Positions 1 to 6,683 of a stretch of 9,746 nt of DNA are shown here, piece after piece. Both the position numbers and the translations under genes were made by a program. A model generated the notes under the pieces. The model did not search any database. It saw only the letters and a program-made list of their open reading frames with translations, and had not been told where the DNA came from. The first letter of the stretch is position 1; every line of letters begins with the position of its first letter. Source of the DNA: Paenibacillus sp. (GTDB lineage Bacteria; Bacillota; Bacilli; Paenibacillales; NBRC-103111); the NCBI GenBank assembly GCA_029239545.1, contig JARBUQ010000258.1, forward strand, positions 1 through 9,746, written 5' to 3'.

Positions 1-1
1 G

Positions 2-1120
2 GTCGGCAAGAAAGTCGATCCTGCGCTCATTCGCCAATCGAGCGGGAACGTATTCGAATTTATCCAGAACGGGCCAGATGGCAAAAAATTGATCGTACAG
101 CAGCGTTCGGACTACACCGGATGGACGCTCGTCTACGAAATTCCACTCACCGTGCTAAGCGAGGAGCTGCTCAGTCTGCAGCGGATCACGACGGTGGTGA
201 TTGTATGTCTGATCGGGTTCGCACTTATCGTCCTTGGCGGGTTCGCATACAGGATGACCCGCCGCATCATGTTTTTGCAAAAGCTGATGTATCAGGCAGA
301 GTGGGGCGGACTGGACGTGAAAATTCCTATTGACGGCCGGGGTCGCGACGAAATCGGCAAGCTCTACCGCGGATTGAACAATCTGCTGGCGGAAATCCGC
401 AGACTGATCGGAGAGCTGCAAGCTTCGAGGGACAAGGAGAAGGAGCTTCGCATGAGGGAAAAGGAATCGATGATTCAAATTATGCAATCCCAAATCAATC
501 CGCACTTCCTGTACAACACGCTAGAAGTGATCAATTCCCACGCAATTCTCCAAGGCTACAAGCCAATCAGCAGCATGGCGCTTTCCTTGTCCAGGATGCT
601 TCGGTACAGCGTCAGCAATCATGAGCATATCGTATCGTTGGCGGAGGAGGCGAAGCATATTCGCTGGTACTGCAACATTCTGCAACAGCGATGCGAGACG
701 CTGCGCACCGTGATCCTGATGGACGAGGATGCGGCGCGATCGGTTGCCTGTGTGCGACTGACGCTCCAGCCGCTTGTAGAGAATGCCTTCCTGCACGGGT
801 ACGAGAAGCTGGGACGTGACCCCGAATGGATTGAAGTGACAGGGGAGCGAAATGGAGAAGATTACATCGTAAGAATCGCTGACGGCGGTCAAGGGATGTC
901 AATGGAGCAAATCAAGCATTACAATGAGGCATTCGCAATTTCATCTCCATTGTCGGGAGAGCTTCCGTCATCAATACAGGGCGTTGGGTTGTGGAACGTC
1001 CACAGAAGAATCCGTCTCACATTCGGTGAAACTTATGGACTTCACATCGAAGAGAGCACGAATGTTGGGACGGCCATACTCATTCGTCTACCCGCAGGAG
1101 CGTTTCAAACGAATTCATGA
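2..1120 (+). CDS. Sensor histidine kinase, YesM-like (5' end outside window)
   Basis: Membrane sensor kinase that should phosphorylate an AraC-type response regulator, probably the one at 4715. The frame is open from base 2, so the N-terminus is cut off and 372 residues are visible. Window residues 1-60 look like the end of an extracellular Cache-type sensor (motif YTGWTLVYEIPL). One hydrophobic helix follows at about 62-83, then a HAMP linker (84-135). The phosphoacceptor region reads QINPHFLYNTL with His168, as in the His_kinase (LytS/YesM) family. The ATPase domain has the N box PLVENAFLHG (Asn261), the G1 motif DGGQG (Asp294) and the G2 motif GVGLW (from Gly327). All catalytic motifs are intact. 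Family assignment is firm; the ligand is unknown, though the transporter downstream suggests an oligosaccharide or its binding protein. Confidence 0.93.
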   Translation, partial: VGKKVDPALIRQSSGNVFEFIQNGPDGKKLIVQQRSDYTGWTLVYEIPLTVLSEELLSLQRITTVVIVCLIGFALIVLGGFAYRMTRRIMFLQKLMYQAEWGGLDVKIPIDGRGRDEIGKLYRGLNNLLAEIRRLIGELQASRDKEKELRMREKESMIQIMQSQINPHFLYNTLEVINSHAILQGYKPISSMALSLSRMLRYSVSNHEHIVSLAEEAKHIRWYCNILQQRCETLRTVILMDEDAARSVACVRLTLQPLVENAFLHGYEKLGRDPEWIEVTGERNGEDYIVRIADGGQGMSMEQIKHYNEAFAISSPLSGELPSSIQGVGLWNVHRRIRLTFGETYGLHIEESTNVGTAILIRLPAGAFQTNS

Positions 1121-1153
1121 CAAGCATGGTCAACGACGGCAATATATATCATG

Positions 1154-1180
1154 TTGAAAAAAACACGCAGTCGATATAAT
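1154..1180 (+). promoter_or_regulatory. Probable promoter of the transporter operon
   Basis: A perfect -10 box TATAAT (1175-1180) lies 15 bases after TTGAAA (1154-1159). The spacer is shorter than the optimal 17, typical of promoters that need an activator, which fits control by the AraC-type regulator encoded at the end of the operon. It leaves a leader of about 40 bases before the binding-protein gene. The activator link is inference. Confidence 0.6.
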
Positions 1181-1224
1181 GGGAGCGTATTCTCTGATTC
1201 CTATTAAAGTTGGAGGGGTGTTAC

Positions 1225-1233
1225 ATGAAATGA
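1225..1233 (+). other. Two-codon mini-ORF overlapping the lipoprotein start
   Basis: The sequence ATGAAATGA encodes Met-Lys-stop. Its ATG sits 6 bases after the ribosome binding site GGAGGGG (1212-1218), the ideal distance, while the true start at 1230 sits 11 bases after it. The stop TGA (1231-1233) overlaps the real ATG (1230-1232), an arrangement that would allow reinitiation. It may be a translational damper, chance, or a one-base sequence error. Confidence 0.4.
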
Positions 1234-2858
1234 AAAACAGACGATTGAAAGCGGCTACAATTGGCTCGGGAGCGCTGGTGCTCACCTTGATGGGCATTTT
1301 GTCGGCCTGCAGCGGCAAAGACGCAACAACTCCTACAGATCCGGCGGGAGGCCAGTCAAGCAGTCCGGGAAGCACAACGGGGACTAGTCCGGCCAAGCAG
1401 GAAGCACCGAAGAAAATCAGTTTTTTGCTTGTTAACAGTGCTGCCTACGAGCAAATCGAGAAGAATGAGTATGTCGACCATCTGAAGAAGCTGTCCGGTT
1501 ACGATTTGTCTTACGAGTTCCTGCCCGGCGGTGAAGAGACGAACAAACACCTGGCACTTCGTTTTGCCGCTGGTGATTTGCCGGATGTCGTGCGTACAAC
1601 GGATATTAATGCCCCGGTTCATGCAGGTGCTGTGGATCAGGGAGCTTTCCACGATTTGACCGCGTTGATCGACAAGTATGCGCCAAATTTGAAAAAAGCG
1701 ATTCCGGAGGACGTGTGGAAGAGTCCGCAGGTGTCCAAGAACGACAAAATTTATGCGATACCGGCTATGTGGCCAAGCCCGGATACACGCGTCATTTACT
1801 ATCGCAAGGATTGGCTGGCGCAGGCTGGCATGAGCGAGCCCAAAACGCTCGACGACTGGATAAAGTTCTTCGAATATGTCAAAGCGAATGATATGAACGG
1901 CAACGGCGACAAGAATGATGAAGTTGGATTCGCGTTCCGGGAGCAGATGAGCTACAGCGACCTGTTCTTTGGTTCGTTCGGCGCACATCCGAATATGTGG
2001 GTTATGCAGGATGGCAAGTTCGTTCCATCGATGATAACGCCTCAGATGAAAGAAGCGGTCTCCTTCTGGAAGCAATTGTACGACAAGGGTTACGTTAATC
2101 AGAATATGTTCACGAATAAAGCAGCCGATTGGGACGGGATGATCCGCTCAGGCAAGGCCGCGGCCTGGATGCACGACGCGGCGAACTATGGCCAATGGAG
2201 CAAGAGCTTTTCGGATGATACGAAAGACACGAGCAAAATCGGAGTTGCCCCTGCACCGAGCGGGCCGAGAGGGGATGCCTTTATTCGCGGCGGCAAACCT
2301 GGTATCTACTTCGTTCACGTCATCCCGAGCAAGACGAAAAACCCGGAAGAGATCATCAAATACTTTGAATGGGTATATACGAATCGCGAGGTTCAGGATT
2401 TCTTCCACTTTGGAATCGAAGGGGTCAACTTCCGCAAGGACGGCGGTAAAATGGTGTTCGATAACGTGCCCAAGCCGTTTCCGACACTGGACTTCAAGGA
2501 CACGCACCGCTTCCAGTTGCTGTACAATCCTCGCGGTGTAGGTTACGAGGATGCCGAGGTGCTCGCTCTTTCGCCGGTCGGCGGCATTATTCAGGAAGCG
2601 CTCGACAAGGCCAAGAAAAGCATAGTCAAGGACGAGTCGGTCTATTTGCCGACGTTCGACCTGCTGGCGCAAAAGCCTGAGCTCCGTGCAGCAACAACGA
2701 CAGGCACGCTGTTCATGGACATGTTTGCCAAGGCAGTCACGGGCAAGGAATCTGTAGATGCCGCATTCACCAGCTTTGTCGCGGAATGGAACAAACGTGG
2801 CGGCGACAAGCTGACCCAGGAAGCAACCGATTGGCATAAATCTTTTTACGGTAAATAA
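1230..2858 (+). CDS. Extracellular sugar-binding lipoprotein, LplA-like (family 1 SBP)
   Basis: Captures a carbohydrate outside the membrane and hands it to the permease pair encoded downstream. The 542-residue protein begins with a basic stretch (MKNRRLK) and a hydrophobic segment ending in the lipobox LSAC; Cys27 would be lipidated and residues 1-26 removed. A Ser/Thr/Gly/Pro-rich linker follows to about residue 60, then a family 1 binding fold. Residues 221-231 (DMNGNGDKNDE) form the Asp/Asn-rich, calcium-loop-like motif common in large Paenibacillus binding proteins. I chose ATG 1230: the in-frame ATG at 1179 overlaps the -10 box and has no ribosome site, and a start there would push the signal peptide inward. 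The exact ligand cannot be read; the nearby uronate isomerase suggests an oligo-uronide or rhamnogalacturonan fragment. Confidence 0.92.
   Translation: MKNRRLKAATIGSGALVLTLMGILSACSGKDATTPTDPAGGQSSSPGSTTGTSPAKQEAPKKISFLLVNSAAYEQIEKNEYVDHLKKLSGYDLSYEFLPGGEETNKHLALRFAAGDLPDVVRTTDINAPVHAGAVDQGAFHDLTALIDKYAPNLKKAIPEDVWKSPQVSKNDKIYAIPAMWPSPDTRVIYYRKDWLAQAGMSEPKTLDDWIKFFEYVKANDMNGNGDKNDEVGFAFREQMSYSDLFFGSFGAHPNMWVMQDGKFVPSMITPQMKEAVSFWKQLYDKGYVNQNMFTNKAADWDGMIRSGKAAAWMHDAANYGQWSKSFSDDTKDTSKIGVAPAPSGPRGDAFIRGGKPGIYFVHVIPSKTKNPEEIIKYFEWVYTNREVQDFFHFGIEGVNFRKDGGKMVFDNVPKPFPTLDFKDTHRFQLLYNPRGVGYEDAEVLALSPVGGIIQEALDKAKKSIVKDESVYLPTFDLLAQKPELRAATTTGTLFMDMFAKAVTGKESVDAAFTSFVAEWNKRGGDKLTQEATDWHKSFYGK
1246..1259 (+). 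promoter_or_regulatory. Possible cre site (CcpA catabolite repression)
   Basis: TGAAAGCGGCTACA matches the palindromic form TGAAAGCGCTTTCA at 11 of 14 positions, with the central CG kept. It lies inside codons 6-10 of the binding-protein gene, about 60-70 bases past the predicted transcription start, where CcpA can act as a roadblock. Because it is within coding sequence it may be chance. Confidence 0.3.
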
Positions 2859-2905
2859 GCTCCGACAAGCTGCGTCATACAGCTCGGGAATATAAGATTG
2901 TCGGT

Positions 2906-2934
2906 GGAGGCCGGCGTTGCAGCGGCCGGTCCCC
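2906..2934 (+). other. GC-rich hairpin between binding-protein and permease genes
   Basis: Arm GGAGGCCGGC (2906-2915) pairs with GCCGGTCCCC (2925-2934) around a 9-base loop, with one A-C mismatch and one G-U pair. No T-run follows, so it is not a standard terminator. Such hairpins after a binding-protein gene can protect its mRNA 3' end and so give more binding protein than permease. That role is inferred from position. The rest of the 109-base gap shows only the permease ribosome site. Confidence 0.5.
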
Positions 2935-2967
2935 CCGAATTCCTGAGAAGGGAAGGGAGGAAGACGT

Positions 2968-3723
2968 GTGATTGGCAAGCGGCTGAGAAGTGATACGCTG
3001 GCGTTGTGGATCATTGTATTGCCTGGTGTTTTATATTTTATTATTTTCAAATATGTGCCGATGCTCGGCAATGTGATAGCTTTCAAAAACTACGGCTTGT
3101 TCCTGGGCATCGTGAAAAGCCCGTGGGTCGGTTTGCAGTATTTTGAAATGATGTTTTCTTACGATTTGCCGCATTTTTTGTCCTGGGTAATTGTCGGCGG
3201 TATTTTTATCAACCTGCTTTCAATGAACGGATTTTTTAATATGCTGCTCGACCAGGCTGGCATGGGGCCGATTGATTTTTTAAGCAAGTCGGAATATTTC
3301 AAGACGATTATCATCTCGACCGGTATTTGGAAGGAAGTAGGCTGGGGCATGATCATTTACCTTGCTGCTCTGGCAGGCGTCAATCCGAGCTTGTACGAAG
3401 CGGCGATGGTGGACGGAGCGGGGCGTTGGCGGCGGATGTGGTCGATTACCCTGCCAGCGATTATGCCGGCGATCGTCGTGCTGTTCCTGCTGCGCATCAG
3501 CAGTGCGCTGGACGCTAATGTGGAACAAATCTTAGTATTTCTGAATCCTCTCGTGTTCGACAAAGGCGAGGTTATCGACACTTATGTGTATCGGATCGGA
3601 TTGCTGGGCAGTCAGTTCAGCTACTCTACGGCAATTGGTCTGTTCAAGTCTCTCATCGGGCTCGTGCTTGTCGTCGGACTCAATCAGCTAAGCAAACGTA
3701 CAACAGGTGAAAGCATCTACTAG
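2968..3723 (+). CDS. ABC sugar permease, LplB-like, with internal deletion
   Basis: Inner-membrane half of the sugar channel, pairing with the next gene product. GTG start, 7 bases after AAGGGAGG (2953-2960). At 251 residues it is shorter than the usual 290-320. The N-terminus is normal (first helix about 13-30, then FKYVPM and WVGLQYFEMMFS), and from residue 67 the typical LPHFLSWVIVGGIF resumes. The roughly 50 residues normally between these points, holding the second helix and a loop with LLNE-like residues, are absent; Ser64-Tyr65-Asp66 sits at the junction. Five membrane helices remain instead of six. The EAA loop that contacts the ATPase is intact (EAAMVDGAG from Glu144 to ITLP163), as is the C-terminus. 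An odd helix count would invert the second half, so the protein may be inactive. It could instead be a sequencing or assembly error. No ATPase gene accompanies the permeases; this family normally borrows a shared MsmX-type ATPase. Confidence 0.88.
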   Translation: MIGKRLRSDTLALWIIVLPGVLYFIIFKYVPMLGNVIAFKNYGLFLGIVKSPWVGLQYFEMMFSYDLPHFLSWVIVGGIFINLLSMNGFFNMLLDQAGMGPIDFLSKSEYFKTIIISTGIWKEVGWGMIIYLAALAGVNPSLYEAAMVDGAGRWRRMWSITLPAIMPAIVVLFLLRISSALDANVEQILVFLNPLVFDKGEVIDTYVYRIGLLGSQFSYSTAIGLFKSLIGLVLVVGLNQLSKRTTGESIY

Positions 3724-3738
3724 GAAAGGAGGATGGCG

Positions 3739-4608
3739 ATGCCGGGTTACAAAAATGAACGGTGGTTTCAGGCTGTTCTGGCCTTTATCCTGATCGCAGT
3801 CAGTCTAACGATGATATCGCCGATGATTCATCTGCTCGCCATATCGCTTAGCAGCGGACAGTATGTGTCGGCCAAGCAGGTTTATTTTCTGCCCAAAGGC
3901 TTATCGTTCGATGTGTACAAGGAAATATGGCAAATGAAGGCGCTGTGGAAGTCGTTGGGGGTCACCATCTATATTACGGTTGTCGGTACACTCATTACGC
4001 TTGTGCTAAGCTCGACGATGTCGTACTCGTTATCAAGAAAATCGTTCAAAGGACGCAAATATATTTTGCAGGGTGTGCTGCTGACGTTCATCTTCTCCAT
4101 TCCGCTCATTCCCAGCTATTTGACGGTACGTTCGCTCGGTATGGAAAATACACTATGGGCTCTGATGATTCCAGGGGCCACAGGTGCGTTTTATATTTTT
4201 ATTATGAAAACCTTCTTTCAGAATATATCCACAGAGCTGTTCGAATCCGCCAAGCTGGACGGCTGCACCGAATACGGGATTCTCGGACGAATCGTCCTCC
4301 CGCTGTCCAAACCGGTGCTGGCGACGATCGCGCTGTTTCATGCGGTTGGGCAATGGAACGCCTACTTCAACGCATTGATCTATATCCGTGATCCGGAGAA
4401 AAGACCGCTGCAAATTATTCTCAGCTCACTTGTAGTCAATACAGATGAGGGCGCGCTGGGCGGGCAAGGCTTCGATATGGCGCTGCAAACGCCGGAGATG
4501 GTCAAAGCGGGCATTACACTGTTCGTTGCTGTACCGATTCTGCTCGTTTATCCGTTTCTGCAAAAATATTTTGTACAGGGCGCAATGCTGGGCTCTTTGA
4601 AGGAATAG
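3739..4608 (+). CDS. ABC sugar permease, LplC-like
   Basis: Second membrane subunit of the importer, expected to pair with the preceding permease and a shared ATPase. It has 289 residues, the normal family length, with six hydrophobic segments by eye; the first is at about 12-32 and the last near the C-terminus (ITLFVAVPILLVYPFL). The EAA loop reads ESAKLDGCTEYGILGRIVLP, and the end KYFVQGAMLGSLKE is typical. I start it at ATG 3739, 6 bases after AAGGAGG (3726-3732); the upstream in-frame ATG 3733 abuts the ribosome site and is too close to be used. It lies only 15 bases after the previous stop, so co-translation is likely. No defect is seen, in contrast to its partner. Confidence 0.93.
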   Translation: MPGYKNERWFQAVLAFILIAVSLTMISPMIHLLAISLSSGQYVSAKQVYFLPKGLSFDVYKEIWQMKALWKSLGVTIYITVVGTLITLVLSSTMSYSLSRKSFKGRKYILQGVLLTFIFSIPLIPSYLTVRSLGMENTLWALMIPGATGAFYIFIMKTFFQNISTELFESAKLDGCTEYGILGRIVLPLSKPVLATIALFHAVGQWNAYFNALIYIRDPEKRPLQIILSSLVVNTDEGALGGQGFDMALQTPEMVKAGITLFVAVPILLVYPFLQKYFVQGAMLGSLKE

Positions 4609-4714
4609 CAGCTGGATTATCCTGTCGGCTGGAACACATTAGTATTACACGGGTATGGAGTGGAGCAGGAGTTTCGGTTACGATAGAGTAAACCTGTAAA
4701 CGGAGGGCGCCCGC

Positions 4715-5779
4715 ATGATGGATGTTATGATTGTGGAAGATGAAAAGATCATTCGTCTCAGCCTGCGTAAAATTATTGAATCCGAGGCAGCACAAACGTT
4801 TCGGATTGTCGGCGAAGCGAAAGACGGCCAAATGGCTTTGGCGATGCTGGAGCATACGATGCCGCAAGTCATCATCACTGACATACGCATGCCGGTCATG
4901 GACGGCCTCAGCTTGATTGAGCAGCTGCAGCAGCGGCATCGAGCCATCGATTTCGTCATCTTGTCCGGATATGATGAATTCGCTTACGCGAAACGGGCGA
5001 TGCGTCTCGGAGTTACGGATTATTTGCTGAAGCCGGTTGATCCCGCGGAGCTCATGCAAACGTTAGAGCGCTTTCATAAGCGTTGGAGCAGGAGAGAAGG
5101 GTCGACGGGAAGCTGGATTCGTTCGCTGCTTGTCGGCAGACAGCTGGCACAACGCGTCGCCCAAGGGTTGACAGCGCTCGATGCCGATCAGGTACGGCGT
5201 GAAATGGCTCTGCTGCATAAGCATATGCGGGACGAGCAGGACCGCCAGATATCGTTGCGGGAACATTACGAGGTATTCACCGGTCTGCTCGGCGAGGAGC
5301 TGCGTCAGCGGGAAGAATGGCACGGAGCGGATTACGGCAAATTGGCATTCACTGAAGACGGGGAACGCAACTTGCACGTATTGGAAGATTTCCTGCTCGC
5401 TGGTTTGGAGGATATCAGAGTCAGACGGAACTGGGGAGCAGGTCTGATCGTCAATCGCGCGATTCAATATGTGGAGACTTATTATAGGCGTCCGGATCTC
5501 AAGCTGCAGGATATGGCTGACGACCTCAGCATTTCCACTTGGTATTTGAGCCGTGTATTCAAGGCGGAGACGGGGCAAAATTTTATTCACTATTTGACGG
5601 AGTACCGATTGCAGCAAGCCAGACAGCTGATGAGCGACCCTGCAGCCAAGCTTCACGAAATTTCCGAGCAAGTCGGTTATGCGGAGTACGCTCATTTTTC
5701 CAGGGTTTTCAAAAAATATTACAATCTGACGCCCAGCGAATACAAGCGATTCGCAGGATCAGCTGAGCGTGTCAGGTAG
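4715..5779 (+). CDS. Response regulator, REC plus AraC-type HTH (YesN-like)
   Basis: DNA-binding partner of the kinase at the left edge, expected to activate the transporter promoter. The 354-residue protein has an N-terminal receiver domain (about 3-120) with acidic pocket Glu8-Asp9, phosphoacceptor Asp56 in IITDIRMP, Ser84 in ILSGYDEF and Lys106 in LLKPVD. A linker of about 120 residues follows, then an AraC/XylS pair of helix-turn-helix motifs (about 245-345), ending with the family signature GYAEYAHFSRVFKKYYNLTPSEYK. It starts 7 bases after GGAGGG (4702-4707). Many Paenibacillus members of this family exceed 500 residues, so the linker here is short, near that of B. subtilis YesN. The 106-base gap before it has no convincing promoter or terminator, so it is probably the last gene of the operon. 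Confidence 0.94.
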   Translation: MMDVMIVEDEKIIRLSLRKIIESEAAQTFRIVGEAKDGQMALAMLEHTMPQVIITDIRMPVMDGLSLIEQLQQRHRAIDFVILSGYDEFAYAKRAMRLGVTDYLLKPVDPAELMQTLERFHKRWSRREGSTGSWIRSLLVGRQLAQRVAQGLTALDADQVRREMALLHKHMRDEQDRQISLREHYEVFTGLLGEELRQREEWHGADYGKLAFTEDGERNLHVLEDFLLAGLEDIRVRRNWGAGLIVNRAIQYVETYYRRPDLKLQDMADDLSISTWYLSRVFKAETGQNFIHYLTEYRLQQARQLMSDPAAKLHEISEQVGYAEYAHFSRVFKKYYNLTPSEYKRFAGSAERVR

Positions 5780-5803
5780 GGCAGTGAAATGCCGGGCGAT
5801 TCA

Positions 5804-5849
5804 CCTAAAGAAACTCAGATAATCAATATCTGATTTCTTTAGGCTTTTT
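5804..5849 (+). terminator. Intrinsic terminator of the transporter-regulator operon
   Basis: The arm CCTAAAGAAACTCAGATA (5804-5821) pairs with TATCTGATTTCTTTAGG (5827-5843) across a 5-base loop, with one bulged C, and is followed by C and TTTTT (5845-5849). It starts 25 bases past the regulator stop codon. The hairpin is close to symmetric and could also act on the opposite strand, but there is no gene on that strand. Confidence 0.92.
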
Positions 5850-5954
5850 CATTTCCTGCAGCTGGAAGTGGAGTCAAGGCAGGAAAAAGCTCTATAAAGG
5901 GCGAATGTCTCTATGGGAAAAGGCCATAAATGAGAATATGGGGGCAAAAGAGTC

Positions 5955-6605
5955 ATGATCAAGCGTTTCTTGTTTGCATCACAAATCCGGTCAGGTCAAG
6001 AAGTACATTTTGAACAGCGTTTAGAGAAGGATAAAGATGAGCTGCGCAGCAAGCTAAAGGCGGATGGTATTCTGACTTTCGCTCTGTATCAATTCAATTT
6101 GCAGCTGTACGTCTATCTGGAGTCCGAGCGCGAGGTAGATGATTTCCCTTGGACGCAACAGCTGGAAGAAGTTCTAGTCGAAAGACCGATAGCTGGAGAA
6201 ATGCGTTACTCCTCCCGATTGATGGATATTTATCATAGTGCTGCCCCGAGAGAAGATGATGCTTGGCGCACAGGCAATCCTATAGAGCAGCGCATAGGCA
6301 GTATCGCTAGACTGAAGCCTGACATGTATGCCAGCTATATTTATTACCATTATCAGCGTCAAGAAGAGAAGCCGGTTCGTGAAAACAAAACCTATATGAT
6401 TGGAGTAGAGGACTCTTGGATCTTTTCTTATCAGGAGCTGCCTGCTGTGTATGATGACAGTCCCGGACAGGGAGCATTTACAACACGGAATACTCCCGAG
6501 AATTGGCGGGAAGTCATGCTTCCGCATTTTGATGTGTGGACAGATACCTCTGAGGAGGAGTTTATTTGGAGAAAATTGAAGCTTATTTGCAGTGAAAGCA
6601 GCTAA
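5955..6605 (+). CDS. Two-domain RhaM-like (L-rhamnose mutarotase family) protein, function unknown
   Basis: I recognise the fold pattern but not the function. Residues 1-93 follow the rhamnose mutarotase layout: a first strand MIKRFLFASQI, a helix with FEQRLEKDKDELRSKL, ILTFALYQFNLQLYVYLE, then RYSSRLMDIYH, which matches the usual C-terminal SSELQEVFYL-like strand. Residues about 110-213 look like a second copy (RIGSIARLKPDMYASYIYYHYQ, then YMIGVED, NWREVMLPHF and FIWRKLKLI), giving a tandem arrangement at about twice the 104-residue length of RhaM. In the first copy the position of the catalytic His of E. coli RhaM (His22) is Leu, and the Trp pair is missing, so mutarotase activity is doubtful. 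Ribosome site GGGGG (5940-5944) is 10 bases before ATG. It lies 78 bases ahead of uxaC with no terminator between, so the two are probably co-transcribed. A sugar-binding or regulatory role is possible. Confidence 0.6.
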   Translation: MIKRFLFASQIRSGQEVHFEQRLEKDKDELRSKLKADGILTFALYQFNLQLYVYLESEREVDDFPWTQQLEEVLVERPIAGEMRYSSRLMDIYHSAAPREDDAWRTGNPIEQRIGSIARLKPDMYASYIYYHYQRQEEKPVRENKTYMIGVEDSWIFSYQELPAVYDDSPGQGAFTTRNTPENWREVMLPHFDVWTDTSEEEFIWRKLKLICSESS

Positions 6606-6683
6606 CCGCAGCACAAGATACCATACTGGAAATCCTCCTGCTGATTGGCTGACAATAAAACTGGAAAAGGTGGAGTTGGCAAA

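Noticed and set aside
1130..1157. Inverted repeat TCAAC...GTTGA as a regulator binding site
   Set aside because: Arms of 5 bases at long spacing are too weak, and AraC-type regulators usually bind direct repeats.
1179..1229. Upstream in-frame ATG for the binding protein
   Set aside because: The ATG overlaps the TATAAT box and has no ribosome site; starting at 1230 gives a normal lipoprotein signal.
1356..2075. Antisense open frame of 239 codons on the - strand
   Set aside because: Fully inside the binding-protein gene, no ribosome site or recognisable motif; a shadow.
2148..3086. Antisense open frame of 312 codons on the - strand
   Set aside because: It lies across the binding-protein gene and the start of the permease, whose families are clear. 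The translation has no recognisable domain and is rich in Arg, Leu and His as expected of an opposite-strand shadow.
5912..5928. Short inverted repeat TATGG-N7-CCATA upstream of the RhaM-like gene
   Set aside because: Only 5 bases per arm; expected by chance. The nearby TATAAA (5893-5898) has no matching -35 box, so I call neither operator nor promoter.
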